Source: Vibrio caribbeanicus ATCC BAA-2122 (GTDB lineage Bacteria > Pseudomonadota > Gammaproteobacteria > Enterobacterales > Vibrionaceae). Taken from it: a stretch of DNA of 64,000 bases. Both the position numbers and the translations under genes were made by a program. Under the pieces are notes generated by a model. That model did not search any database and was not told the DNA's origin. It worked only from the letters and a program-made list of their open reading frames with translations. The stretch's first letter is position 1. Each line of letters starts with the position of its first letter. This document shows positions 53,848-62,432 of the stretch, one piece after another. The DNA lies in the NCBI RefSeq assembly GCF_000165125.1, contig NZ_AEIU01000108.1:16586-80585 (forward strand), read 5' to 3'.

Positions 53848-54705
53848 ATGTTTAAAAGCGCTCTTTATGCGGCTTCATTATCCCTTGCTGCCATTGCTTT
53901 TTCTTCATCTCAGGCCAATGGATTATTTGAAGATTTAGAATATCCAGACAATAGAAATAGATTAGAGCGAGCTGAAGAATTGAGTTTTGATATAAAATCA
54001 CTCACTTCACAACTTGCAAATGATAAAGTGCAAATCGAACGTAAATTACAAACCGCAAATAGTGTGGTTATTCACGCATACAGTTCATGCGCTCAAGACC
54101 CGCATATCGATCTAAGTCAACTTTATATCGGTCATGACTGGACCACAGAAGTCATCGATGCTCTTGAACCACTCGTTATCTTCCCACTAGCAACAATTGC
54201 AATCAATAAGGCCTCGATTTCATACCTTATTTCTGAGGGAAGAATTGGTGAAGCTGCGTTTGCACGTTTAGCCGGTTTACCACCTTGGTTTCGAGTTGGT
54301 CAGGTAGCAGGCGGAATTGCGACTGTTATTGGCGGAATGGCAATCACCGATGCAGTAACGGGTGCAATACACCGCGACAAATTGAGACACATAATCCATG
54401 AGCAAATCCAACCAAGAATAGAACTTAAGAGAGCAGCGATGATAAATGCCGCAATTTTAGAGTCCCTCGATGCCATAATTATTTCATTTAATGCTCTAAC
54501 CGCAAGCAATGCACTCAATAAACAGCAACTCGACACCGCTGTGAGCAGTATTGTAGAAGCCCAAAGACAAAGAATCGATACAATCGTTGCCTTCGACGAT
54601 AAGAGGGTTAAGCAAATTTTGCATCAAATTGATGTGTCCAAACACTCATGGACTAATGAGGATTATTACTTTGAAAATGAGGATGAAAATGAAATAAACA
54701 TATAA
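53848..54705 (+). CDS. Secreted helical protein with a hydrophobic hairpin
   Basis: The 285-residue protein has a signal peptide (KSALYAASLSLAAIAFSSSQA). After a coiled coil (RLERAEELSFDIKSLTSQLA) come two hydrophobic stretches: LEPLVIFPLATIAINKASIS and LPPWFRVGQVAGGIATVIGG with AITDAVTGAIH. A long amphipathic helix region follows (RHIIHEQIQPRIELKRAAMI, then LESLDAIIISFNAL). The layout, helices around a membrane-active hairpin, resembles alpha pore-forming toxins, but I recognise no named family. ATG 53848 has AAGGA upstream. It lies between MITE copies B and C. Confidence 0.6.
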   Translation: MFKSALYAASLSLAAIAFSSSQANGLFEDLEYPDNRNRLERAEELSFDIKSLTSQLANDKVQIERKLQTANSVVIHAYSSCAQDPHIDLSQLYIGHDWTTEVIDALEPLVIFPLATIAINKASISYLISEGRIGEAAFARLAGLPPWFRVGQVAGGIATVIGGMAITDAVTGAIHRDKLRHIIHEQIQPRIELKRAAMINAAILESLDAIIISFNALTASNALNKQQLDTAVSSIVEAQRQRIDTIVAFDDKRVKQILHQIDVSKHSWTNEDYYFENEDENEINI

Positions 54706-54717
54706 CAAAAAACAACA

Positions 54718-54771
54718 GGCATATACCGATACACTCTCTCGTAATCACTGTAATCATCATTGGTATATGCC
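54718..54771 (+). terminator. Long-loop hairpin after the helical gene
   Basis: GGCATATACC and GGTATATGCC form a perfect 10-pair stem around a loop of 34 bases. No T run follows. The architecture resembles the GGACACAC hairpins but the arms differ. Confidence 0.5.
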
Positions 54772-54783
54772 CCTCGTTATGAT

Positions 54784-54992
54784 GCAAGGTAACGATTTGA
54801 ACATCTGGTCACTTAAACTGAACATTGGTAACGACGAATACATAGTAAGACAACTCGCTCTATAGAGACGTGCCACAGCGTCGATTTCATCGTCAAAAAC
54901 TCAGTAAGAGTCCTCTATTACACTGCGTTATTTTCCTTTAACTCAACGCTGTGACATCGCTCAGAGTTCTTCATTTAAAGTCACTTGGGTAT
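54784..54992 (+). mobile_element. MITE-like element, copy C (left end missing)
   Basis: About 209 bases. It matches the same strand of copy B and the reverse strand of copy A, including the 60-base segment absent from B, but lacks the outer 45 to 50 bases at its left end. It ends in ACTTGGGTAT. Confidence 0.78.
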
Positions 54993-55005
54993 GTAGCCGA
55001 ATATC

Positions 55006-56133
55006 TCAAAAAGAATCTTGCTGATTAAACTGGTCGAACAATTGACTCACTGAACATTTTGCATGCATAAAGGCGGTGTCTTGCTCCTGCTCATTTTTTG
55101 CTTTGGATAAATCAGACTCAAGTTTCTGGCCTATTTTGGATAGAGAGTTTCTCACTACTTTTTTATGATCCCCAAATGGATCGATTAACTTATGTATTGG
55201 GTAGTGCTTCTGAGCAATCTCTAAGTCATCGAAAAAATAACTACCTAAGGCCACGATATAGTTTCTAGCAAAAGTCTCGAAAAATGACTCTCCCTCTCTA
55301 TCAAATAAATAGTGGATGTCATTATATTGGTATGAATCAAAGTCTGAATCATACTTTACGCGCCCGAAGTCGATTACCTTTAGAAACAATTCATCTGTCT
55401 TGTTGATCTTATGGACAATAAGGTTTCCCATGTGCAGATCACGATGTGCTAGTTCACCCTGATACATAACTTTTGCAGCCTCAATAAGTTGCAAGGCTAT
55501 ATTTAACGCATCATCCGATTCTCGATCTAAAAAGTAAACAATGTCCAGTAGTTCCTCGCTAGAGACCGCATCTTTTTCAAAAATATCAAATTCTGCATAA
55601 GTATATTTCTTGTCTACACGTTTTGGAGCATCAATTTTTCGCTGATAGGATGTAAAAAATATCAGTTCAGGTTTACCTTCAGAATAAGCGGCTAATGCGG
55701 TCTCGCGCTCAAAATCTTCGCGACCGATTTTTGTGTCTGCTCTTAGGGTACCTGTGGTCCTATCTACTTTTTTATTTACACCTCCAGACTTGAATGCGGC
55801 GTCAGTAAGAGTCGCATCTCTCTCTTTGGAATCAATATGAACGACAAGCTCATCAAGATTATCAGAATAGGTCACACTATGAATCCAACCCGTTCTATCT
55901 CGACACAAAGAGAAGTCATCATCTGTCACTTGTGATGATATTCGAATGGCATCTTGGTCCATTACCAATGAAGCAATCTTGAAAATATCTTCTGACTCCA
56001 TCTCATCTTGCCATTTTGAAACTTCACCTAATTCCTGTTTTGAACTATTTTCGTATATCGGTATGGCATTCGACCCCGTATTGACCGACGGAGAAATAGC
56101 ATTAGCTATTGTAAATAACGCGATAGCATTCAT
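55006..56133 (-). CDS. Protein-kinase-like protein with possible signal peptide
   Basis: The C-terminal half shows a kinase catalytic loop, LAHRDLHMGNLIV (H230, R231, D232, N237), and the metal-binding DFG in LKVIDFGRVKYD (D255). The helix IALQLIEAAKVMYQ before it fits the kinase C-lobe. A clear glycine-rich loop is not seen, and the N-lobe lysine is uncertain. The N terminus (IALFTIANAIS) is hydrophobic but lacks basic residues, so export is doubtful. ATG 56133 is chosen because AGAGGG lies 8 bases upstream. The product has 375 residues. Bacterial secreted kinases are known effectors, but the target is unknown here. Confidence 0.65.
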   Translation of the reverse strand: MNAIALFTIANAISPSVNTGSNAIPIYENSSKQELGEVSKWQDEMESEDIFKIASLVMDQDAIRISSQVTDDDFSLCRDRTGWIHSVTYSDNLDELVVHIDSKERDATLTDAAFKSGGVNKKVDRTTGTLRADTKIGREDFERETALAAYSEGKPELIFFTSYQRKIDAPKRVDKKYTYAEFDIFEKDAVSSEELLDIVYFLDRESDDALNIALQLIEAAKVMYQGELAHRDLHMGNLIVHKINKTDELFLKVIDFGRVKYDSDFDSYQYNDIHYLFDREGESFFETFARNYIVALGSYFFDDLEIAQKHYPIHKLIDPFGDHKKVVRNSLSKIGQKLESDLSKAKNEQEQDTAFMHAKCSVSQLFDQFNQQDSF

Positions 56134-56500
56134 TATCATATCCCTCTGTTTAAAAAATATATCGAAAATTGGATTCAATAACTAATTTATAAATCAACAC
56201 CAATAGAAATTATAAATATCAATAATAGAATTATCATAATGAATATAAAAAAAATACCCCTCTGACAATTTATTCTTTTTCCCAGATGTTTTTTTACTTT
56301 TCCATCAAATAAAATGCGTATCAATTTTAATTTTTTATTGATACTAATCATTAATTTAAGTAAAAAGTCCATTTTTAATCTCGCCCAATACTGATACGGA
56401 ATCACAAAAAAACACAATTGACATTTTTATACATTAAATGGACATTACCCTACAGGATAATTTTGTACAGTGTTCATAAGTTATTTATGAGGGAATAAAA
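56134..56500. other. AT-rich divergent interval upstream of the OmpV-like gene
   Basis: About 367 bases. TTGACA at 56418 is a possible -35 element of the OmpV-like gene, but no good -10 follows at the proper spacing. No gene is seen. Confidence 0.45.
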
Positions 56501-57277
56501 ATGAAAAAAATACTGTTCACACTAGCTGCACTGAGTACAACTGGTTCAGCATTTGCTGGTGACACTTATATCCGTAATGGTCACGTTTATAACAATGAAG
56601 GTGGCTGGATGGTTGAAGCTGGTGTTGTTCATGGCAGCGACCTTTTTAAAGATCAAAAGCACAATACGGCTCCATTACTCAACGGTGGGTACCACGGTGA
56701 TGACTTCAATGCCGACCTGTCTGGTATTAACTATCGCTTTTTAGGTAATACTAATGATGTATTTAACATGAGCACATATTTAACGGGTAGTGGTGTTGCT
56801 CGTGATGGTGATACTGCAGGAATCTTAAAAGGTACAGATAAACGTCGTTTTTCAGTTGATATGGGTTTGAATGCAGACTTTACCATCAATAAAAATAACG
56901 TAATTTCAACCTATGTTCAGCACGATATTTCTGGGCAATATGATGGACTGCAAGCTGGCGCAACTTACTTTCACATCATGAATATTGGCAATGTCGACCT
57001 CGTTCCTTTTGCTAACGTATCTTACCAGAGCGAGGAGTACGTCAATCATTACTTTGGCGTTAACCAAAAAGAAGCAACGGCTCAACGTAAAGCGTATAAA
57101 GCAGACTCATCGGTAAACTACGGTCTAGGTTACAAACTAATAATGCCAATCAACGATAACTGGCAAGTTAGTCAAGTCACTCAGTACACTCGTCTTGGCA
57201 ACGATATTAGCGACTCTTCGATCGTTGATAGTGCAAACCAATGGCTAGTTGGTGCAACGGTCGCTTACAGCTTTTAA
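56501..57277 (+). CDS. ompV: OmpV/MipA-family outer membrane protein
   Basis: The 258-residue protein has a signal peptide (KKILFTLAALSTTGSAFA) and a beta-strand-rich mature part ending in phenylalanine (ATVAYSF), the usual end of outer membrane barrels. VNHYFGVNQKEATAQRKAY and the following VNYGLGYKLI match the MipA/OmpV family. It is likely an outer membrane scaffold or porin; related proteins bind murein hydrolases or small solutes. Confidence 0.88.
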   Translation: MKKILFTLAALSTTGSAFAGDTYIRNGHVYNNEGGWMVEAGVVHGSDLFKDQKHNTAPLLNGGYHGDDFNADLSGINYRFLGNTNDVFNMSTYLTGSGVARDGDTAGILKGTDKRRFSVDMGLNADFTINKNNVISTYVQHDISGQYDGLQAGATYFHIMNIGNVDLVPFANVSYQSEEYVNHYFGVNQKEATAQRKAYKADSSVNYGLGYKLIMPINDNWQVSQVTQYTRLGNDISDSSIVDSANQWLVGATVAYSF

Positions 57278-57603
57278 GTAATAGCAACATCGTGAGCCAC
57301 ACACTAACGTTGATGTGTGGCTTTCTGATTAAATTTTCCAATAAACCACTTCGCCTCCATATCCTACCTTTTCTCTAAGACACTAATCTCTCGGAATATA
57401 CTATTAGGGTCTTTAAAACCAAGCTTATTCAAAAAGGCGGCAACATCGTAACCCGTGATACCTCATTGTTCGGTATTAGTGAGTATTAACAAATGTCACT
57501 TTTGGCTTGTAATATGTCATTTTTGCCACCCGCCTCGATGTGTTTTCTCCAGCATAATCAGTCTCAACAACAAACAACAAACAACAAACAGAGGATTCTG
57601 ATT
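57278..57603. other. Interval between ompV and the isochorismatase-family gene
   Basis: About 326 bases. It contains the ompV terminator and a seven-base tandem repeat (CAAACAA, 57564-57592) right before the isochorismatase ribosome site. Confidence 0.6.
57295..57324 (+). terminator. Terminator after ompV
   Basis: AGCCACACA and TGTGTGGCT form a perfect 9-pair stem, followed by TTCTG. The T run is short. Confidence 0.65.
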
Positions 57604-58167
57604 ATGTCTAAAACTGCACTTTTACTAATTGATTTTCAAAATGACTACTACCCAACTTACTCAGGTGCTAAGTGGGCGCTATCCGGAACAGAAGCTGCCG
57701 CTGCGAATGCGCAAAAACTGTTAAGTACGTTCAGAAAGCAAGGGCTTCCCGTCATTCATGTTAGGCATGAGTTTCCAACTGAGCAGGCTCCCTTTTTCTT
57801 GCCAAATTCGCAAGGAGCACAAATACACGATAGCGTTGCTCCAATTGATGGCGAACCTGTCATTTTGAAACACGAAATTAATAGCTTCCGTGATACAGAA
57901 CTAAAAGCAACACTTGAAAAACTCAATGTAACCAAACTTGTTGTGGTTGGAGCAATGAGCCACATGTGTATTGATGCCGTCACTCGCGCTGCTGTTGATT
58001 TTGGCTATCCTGTCCAGTTGGCTCATGATGCATGTGCCACATTGGATTTAGAATTCAATGGAACCAAAGTCCCCGCAGAGCAAGTTCATGCAGCCTTTAT
58101 GGCGGCTTTAGGGTTTGCTTATGCAGAGGTAGAAAGCACTGACAACTTACTGACTCAATTTCAATAA
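57604..58167 (+). CDS. Isochorismatase-family cysteine hydrolase
   Basis: The 187-residue protein begins MSKTALLLIDFQNDYYP, the family opening with catalytic D, and has KHEINSFRDTELKATLEKL with the lysine region and VVVGAMSHMCIDAVTRAAVD with the catalytic cysteine. Members hydrolyse amides or isochorismate. ATG 57604 with GAGGA upstream is clear; the earlier frame is a leader. The next ABM gene follows in 15 bases, so the two form an operon. Confidence 0.9.
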   Translation: MSKTALLLIDFQNDYYPTYSGAKWALSGTEAAAANAQKLLSTFRKQGLPVIHVRHEFPTEQAPFFLPNSQGAQIHDSVAPIDGEPVILKHEINSFRDTELKATLEKLNVTKLVVVGAMSHMCIDAVTRAAVDFGYPVQLAHDACATLDLEFNGTKVPAEQVHAAFMAALGFAYAEVESTDNLLTQFQ

Positions 58168-58182
58168 TGTTGCTAAGTATCT

Positions 58183-58473
58183 ATGGCTTTGATAAGTTTA
58201 TTTGAATTCAAAACCAAACCTGGTGAAGCACAAAATTTTGTTTTGTTTCTGAAGCGTATTTTACCAGAGACCAGAGAGTTCACTGGGAATTTGGGAGTAA
58301 CGGCGGCAACACTCGGAGAAAAACAATTTATGGTAAGTGTCGAGTGGTCAGAACTAGGCGCACTTGAACGCTACTTGAATTGGCGCGAAGAAAGAGGAGA
58401 CTTTTCTCAACTACTCACGTTTCTCGAGCATGAGCCAAAGATTACTACTTACCAAAAACTGGACAATATTTGA
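58183..58473 (+). CDS. ABM-domain protein, small
   Basis: The 96-residue protein has the ABM-fold pattern with an N-terminal strand (MALISLFEFKTKPGEAQNF), a helix, strands (NLGVTAATLGEKQFMVSVEW) and ALERYLNWREERGDFSQLLTF. It is likely a cofactor-free monooxygenase or a ligand-binding dimer. It is the second gene of a two-gene unit with the hydrolase. Confidence 0.7.
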   Translation: MALISLFEFKTKPGEAQNFVLFLKRILPETREFTGNLGVTAATLGEKQFMVSVEWSELGALERYLNWREERGDFSQLLTFLEHEPKITTYQKLDNI

Positions 58474-58491
58474 CTAACGTCGAATGAAAGC

Positions 58492-58518
58492 AAAAGGCCA
58501 CAGCATATGTGGCCTTTT
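58492..58518. terminator. Bidirectional terminator between the ABM gene and ribB
   Basis: AAAAGGCCACA and TGTGGCCTTTT form a perfect 11-pair stem around five bases. It has A and T flanks and serves both converging genes. Confidence 0.9.
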
Positions 58519-58528
58519 TTCTCATTAG

Positions 58529-59185
58529 CTAGGCTAATTGCAGGTCATGCTGCCGGCGATATAAGACCATATCCTCTATCGTAAGGACCGGCATATTATG
58601 CTGCTTACCAAACGCAATAATTTCTTGTGTTTTTGCCATGGTACCATCTGGGTTTGTCACCTCACACAGGACACCAGCAGGCTGAAGGCCTGCCATCTGC
58701 ATTAGATCCACGGTACCTTCTGTGTGACCTCGACGTATCATTACCCCACCAGTACGAGCTCGCAATGGGAAAATATGTCCCGGACGAGCTAGGTCACTTG
58801 GCCGAGCGTCTGAATTGGCTGCCGTTTTTATCGTCGTGACGCGATCAGCTGCGGAAACGCCCGTCGTAACACCATATTTTGCCTCGATCGAGACAGTGAA
58901 TGCGGTTTGATTTGCGCTATTGTTATTTGCCACCATAGGAGGCAACTCTAGTTTATCCGCTTGATCTTCTGTCAAACACAAACACACGATACCGCTACAC
59001 TCACGGATCATCAATGCCATTTGCTCATTAGTTAAATGCTCAACAGAATAGATAATATCACCTTCATTTTCGCGATCTTCATCATCAAGCAATAGTACAC
59101 CTCGACCTTGTCTAAGTGCAGTCAATGCGTTTTCAACGCGAGAAGTAGGGTCGCCAAATTGGCTAAGAAGTGATAACTGATTCAT
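58529..59185 (-). CDS. ribB: 3,4-dihydroxy-2-butanone 4-phosphate synthase RibB
   Basis: Converts ribulose 5-phosphate into dihydroxybutanone phosphate and formate for riboflavin synthesis. The 218-residue protein has [48 protein letters not shown] and [12 protein letters not shown], the complete catalytic set with metal-binding residues. It is a stand-alone RibB without the GTP cyclohydrolase domain. The FMN riboswitch upstream regulates it. Confidence 0.96.
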   Translation of the reverse strand: MNQLSLLSQFGDPTSRVENALTALRQGRGVLLLDDEDRENEGDIIYSVEHLTNEQMALMIRECSGIVCLCLTEDQADKLELPPMVANNNSANQTAFTVSIEAKYGVTTGVSAADRVTTIKTAANSDARPSDLARPGHIFPLRARTGGVMIRRGHTEGTVDLMQMAGLQPAGVLCEVTNPDGTMAKTQEIIAFGKQHNMPVLTIEDMVLYRRQHDLQLA

Positions 59186-59350
59186 GGTTACTCCTAATTA
59201 TTACCAGAATCAGGGCGATGCGAGAGACTCTACGCTAACCTATTACCTTACAAGAAGTTCTCGTGAAGTATCAGGTCAAACGCTAGAACCTAAAACCAAC
59301 ACACACAGGCCTCTCACTATGTTAGTAAAAAGCGTAATGTGCACTGTTAT

Positions 59351-59478
59351 TCTCTTTCATCCGGACTATGACCGTCGGCTCTGGCTTTTCACCAGATCTG
59401 CTGACCTCGAAATCTCGAGCGCTCGCGGGCTCACTTGAAAGTATACCGCCGGTGGGGAATTTCACCCCGCCCTGAGAA
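59351..59478 (-). ncRNA. FMN riboswitch (RFN element) of ribB
   Basis: On the minus strand the RNA starts with CAGGGCGGGGTGAAATTCCC, followed by CACCGGCGGT, then AGCCCGCGAGCG, GGTCAGCAGATCTGGTG, AGCCAGAGCCGACGG and TAGTCCGGATGAAAGAG. These are the conserved RFN blocks in the right order. About 165 bases separate it from the ribB ATG. Confidence 0.96.
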
Positions 59479-59553
59479 CAATTTGATCGGCCTTTCAGGC
59501 CGTAAACAATCTTTTTCGCTGCCTGTTGATCGGCTGCGCCAAGATACTACTGT

Positions 59554-59572
59554 TATACCCAAGCAACTTCAA
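59554..59572. repeat. MITE terminus fragment
   Basis: TATACCCAAGCAACTTCAA differs from the MITE terminus by one base. It stands alone, with no second terminus. Confidence 0.55.
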
Positions 59573-59610
59573 GGTAGATTAAATACTTAGGCTTTGAGTC
59601 CCAGTCTTCA

Positions 59611-59647
59611 AAAACAAACACCAAACACCAAACACCAAACAACAAAA
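59611..59647. repeat. Heptamer tandem repeat
   Basis: A seven-base unit, close to CAAACAC, repeats about four to five times about 80 bases before the bicupin gene. Similar repeats lie at 50887 and 57564. Confidence 0.7.
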
Positions 59648-59726
59648 TCTATCTGGCTCACAAACAAATTCTCACTCGTCGACCCAGTTTTATCACTCTA
59701 CACTATTGAAAAAATTGGGAGTAATA

Positions 59727-60434
59727 ATGATGACAAAAACAAACGATAAGAAAACAGCTCAACAATCCTATATTGAATGGAATGTCGATTTTTCTGAACC
59801 GGTCACAATAAAAGGAGGATCACTGCCCTACTCTGATACTCCAATGGTTGGCGTGAAGCGTATGATGTTTGAACGCCGAGGTGATGAAGTCGCTCGCAGG
59901 GCTACATCCTGTGTGCGTTATGCCCCAGGCAGTGAGTTCAAACCTCATAGTCATCCTGGAGGAGAAGAATATATTGTGCTTGATGGCACCTTTTCGGACC
60001 AACAAGGTGACTTCTCACAAGGCTGGTATGTACGTAACCCTGTTGGTTCAGTCCATGCACCTTTCACCAAAGATGGCTGCGAAATTTTCGTCAAGCTGTC
60101 TCAAGTGCCTGCTGAAGAGGAAGATTATGTCTATATAGATACTAATGCAGCCACCTGGACCGATATCGACAAAAATCACCAACAGCTTCAATTATGGTCA
60201 TCTTCAGTTGAGGATACGACCTTGCACCGTTTCAAAGAAGGTTACCACTCTCAAAGTGAAGAATTCCAAGACGTTGTAGAGATTTTCGTTCTATCAGGTG
60301 AGCTTTCTATAAATGGCGAAAATTATCAACATCACTCATGGCTGCGTTTACCCGCTCAGTCATCATTAGCCATTGACGTACACAAGAACTCAGTTATCTA
60401 TCGTAAAGTAGGCACTGGTGAAGTACGCCATTAA
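59727..60434 (+). CDS. ChrR-like bicupin protein
   Basis: The 235-residue protein has two cupin domains: SCVRYAPGSEFKPHSHPGGE with metal-binding residues (H-x-H, E), and SFEEFQDVVEIFVLSGELSI-like second half. This is the ChrR anti-sigma cupin arrangement without the anti-sigma zinc domain. ATG 59727 with GGGAG is preferred over the upstream starts. Function is unknown; ChrR proteins sense oxidative stress. Confidence 0.8.
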   Translation: MMTKTNDKKTAQQSYIEWNVDFSEPVTIKGGSLPYSDTPMVGVKRMMFERRGDEVARRATSCVRYAPGSEFKPHSHPGGEEYIVLDGTFSDQQGDFSQGWYVRNPVGSVHAPFTKDGCEIFVKLSQVPAEEEDYVYIDTNAATWTDIDKNHQQLQLWSSSVEDTTLHRFKEGYHSQSEEFQDVVEIFVLSGELSINGENYQHHSWLRLPAQSSLAIDVHKNSVIYRKVGTGEVRH

Positions 60435-60436
60435 TC

Positions 60437-60449
60437 GCCAATTTGGCGG
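60437..60449 (+). other. Small hairpin after the bicupin gene
   Basis: CGCCAA and TTGGCG pair around one base. No T run follows, but it lies directly at the 3' end of the gene. Confidence 0.4.
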
Positions 60450-60467
60450 TATTAATTAGAACAACTT

Positions 60468-60500
60468 ATCCAAGTATTTTTCAGATAACTTGGGTATAAA
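60468..60500. repeat. Miniature MITE terminus pair
   Basis: TTATCCAAGT and ACTTGGGTATA lie as near-inverted copies around about 12 bases. It looks like two MITE ends collapsed together. Confidence 0.45.
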
Positions 60501-60550
60501 TAAAGCGACCCGTTAGGTCGAAAATCGAGTAAAACCTTAAGGATTTCACA

Positions 60551-61336
60551 ATGAAAATACAGCCTTTTTTTCACAGAGAGTCAGGTTCTCTTAGCTACCT
60601 TATTTCTCATCAAAACAAAGCTGTCATTATTGATCCCGTTTTAGATTACAAAGACGGTCAAATCTCAACCAAGCATGTTGATATCATATTGTCTCAGGTA
60701 CACATACAAGGCCTTGAGATCAACTATGTATTGGATACTCACATTCATGCTGACCGTCTGTCTGCCGCCCAGTATGTAAAAGATCAAACTGGAGCTAAAA
60801 CTGTGATTAGTCACCGAATCAGGGAAGTCTATGACCAATGGCAGCAACCACTTGCTCTTGAAGCTCTTTCAGAGTTTGATCTGTTTGTTGATTCAACCAG
60901 CCAACTGCCTTTAGGCGATAAAACAATTTCAGTCATAGAGACCCCTGGACATACTCCCGCGTGCTTGACCTATCACATTGATGGACATATTTTTGTCGGT
61001 GACACACTATTTAGACCAGAGAAAGGGACAGCGCGAGCTGATTTTCCTGGAGGAAGTGCAGAAACGCTCTACCACTCAATCCAAAGCCTCTACAACCTCG
61101 ATGACAAGACGCAACTCCACTTGGGTCACGATTACCCTCCCGCTGATGAGCCAGCTATGGTTGATATGCCGTTGTCAGTACAAAAAGAATTGAACGCAAT
61201 GATAAGACCCACGACATCACTTCAAGAGTATGTCGATATCCGTTTATCGAGAGATAAGACCCTCAACAATCCAAAATTGCTCGATGTTGCTGTCGCGTTT
61301 AATCTAACTTTTGCTTTGCCTGTTCATCAGGGGTAA
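60551..61336 (+). CDS. ETHE1-like MBL-fold hydrolase with altered HxHxDH motif
   Basis: The 261-residue protein has the metallo-beta-lactamase fold: VLDTHIHADRLSAAQYV in place of the usual H-x-H-x-D-H (residue 69 is R), then ETPGHTPACLTYHIDGHIFVGDTLF and THLGHDYPP-like ending. ETHE1-type iron proteins oxidise persulfide and use the first two histidines but not the second-site DH, so the change may be tolerated. TAAGGA precedes ATG 60551. It converges with a LysR gene. Confidence 0.88.
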   Translation: MKIQPFFHRESGSLSYLISHQNKAVIIDPVLDYKDGQISTKHVDIILSQVHIQGLEINYVLDTHIHADRLSAAQYVKDQTGAKTVISHRIREVYDQWQQPLALEALSEFDLFVDSTSQLPLGDKTISVIETPGHTPACLTYHIDGHIFVGDTLFRPEKGTARADFPGGSAETLYHSIQSLYNLDDKTQLHLGHDYPPADEPAMVDMPLSVQKELNAMIRPTTSLQEYVDIRLSRDKTLNNPKLLDVAVAFNLTFALPVHQG

Positions 61337-61346
61337 ACACTCAAAG

Positions 61347-61380
61347 TCTCGCTCAGTTAAACCGTTTAGCTTGAGCGAGA
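61347..61380. terminator. Convergent terminator between MBL and LysR genes
   Basis: TCTCGCTCA and TGAGCGAGA form a perfect 9-pair stem with a smaller nested stem inside. It overlaps the end of the LysR gene. Confidence 0.6.
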
Positions 61381-62300
61381 ATCCAATGTCTAAAATGGTG
61401 CGTTTTCATTTGGCTGTCTTGATTTTCGGGCCAGACTAAAAAGTAGGAGAATTGTGAACTCACCTTGCTTTTATCCAAATCAAATGGGCAGACCAGCTCA
61501 CCAGCAGCCAACTCTTTTTCAACAAGACGGCTACGTGCCAAGGCAAGTCCATTTCCCCCGCGAGCAAGCTCAATAACACTTGAAAAATCATTCACACTCA
61601 TCGCGGCACTTTTGTCCAGAAAACTAAGATTCAATGCCTTTGCCCACACTTGCCATGATGGATATCCAAGGCTTTTCGGCGCAGAACGATCATAAATCAA
61701 GGGTATGGATGAGAAGTCATTCAAATCCATATCTTGCAAACGGTGTTTTAGAGCAAATTCTGGTGAACAAACAGGAAAGATATCCTCGGTCATAAGAAGG
61801 CTCGCGTTTAAACCGTCCCATCGACCTTCACCATAACGAATACCAATATCAATCCCCTGCTCAAGATAATCGACAAGCGCTAAATCTGTTTCTATCTGAA
61901 TATCGCTGGCACTTTCACAAGTTTGATACTCCTGAACCAAAGGAACTAACCATTTTGCAGTGATTGATGGACTCGCAGAAACCGTAATTTGAGTTTCATT
62001 TGTCTCGGCACGTAGCTGATTTATGCTTTGTAAAATCAGTGCCAAGCCTCTTTGGATATCTGGATAAACTTGCTGTGCTTGCTCGGTCATAGTAAGACGC
62101 GCGGAACCGGTCAGAGAGCGATCAAATAAGGAGACTCCTAACCATTCCTCAAGTTGCCTCACCTGTTGTCCAACTGCTGCGGGTGTCACATTAAGCTCCT
62201 GAGCTGCTGCAGCGAAACTTTTGTGTCTTGCCGTTGCTTCAAAAGCGCGGATACCATTTAAATGAGCGACTTTTTTTGTCTGATTGTTTTTTTGAACCAT
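61353..62300 (-). CDS. GcvA-type LysR-family regulator
   Basis: The 315-residue protein has LNGIRAFEATARHKSFAAAA, QELNVTPAAVGQQVRQLEEW and LGVSLFDRS, the helix-turn-helix of GcvA-like LysR proteins, followed by an effector domain. It converges with the MBL gene and diverges from the TPS adhesin gene, which may be its target. Confidence 0.9.
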   Translation of the reverse strand: MVQKNNQTKKVAHLNGIRAFEATARHKSFAAAAQELNVTPAAVGQQVRQLEEWLGVSLFDRSLTGSARLTMTEQAQQVYPDIQRGLALILQSINQLRAETNETQITVSASPSITAKWLVPLVQEYQTCESASDIQIETDLALVDYLEQGIDIGIRYGEGRWDGLNASLLMTEDIFPVCSPEFALKHRLQDMDLNDFSSIPLIYDRSAPKSLGYPSWQVWAKALNLSFLDKSAAMSVNDFSSVIELARGGNGLALARSRLVEKELAAGELVCPFDLDKSKVSSQFSYFLVWPENQDSQMKTHHFRHWILAQAKRFN

Positions 62301-62432
62301 ATCGATTAAACACGCTTTATGTCATTGAGTTCTGCATCTAGATACTAACGCGAGATTTAAAGCCTTTAAACCTATGCTTTCCGCTCAATGTACTAAAATG
62401 ACAGAAGTGTTATTTACACCGAGGGAGCCAAA

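Larger units (their letters stand above)
54706..55005. other. Interval with a terminator hairpin and MITE copy C
   Basis: About 300 bases. The hairpin at 54718 follows the helical gene, and most of the rest is MITE copy C. Confidence 0.6.
59186..59726. other. Interval with FMN riboswitch, MITE fragment and heptamer repeat
   Basis: About 541 bases. It holds the riboswitch on the minus strand, then a short MITE terminus fragment and a CAAACAC-type tandem repeat before the bicupin gene. No protein gene is visible. Confidence 0.6.
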
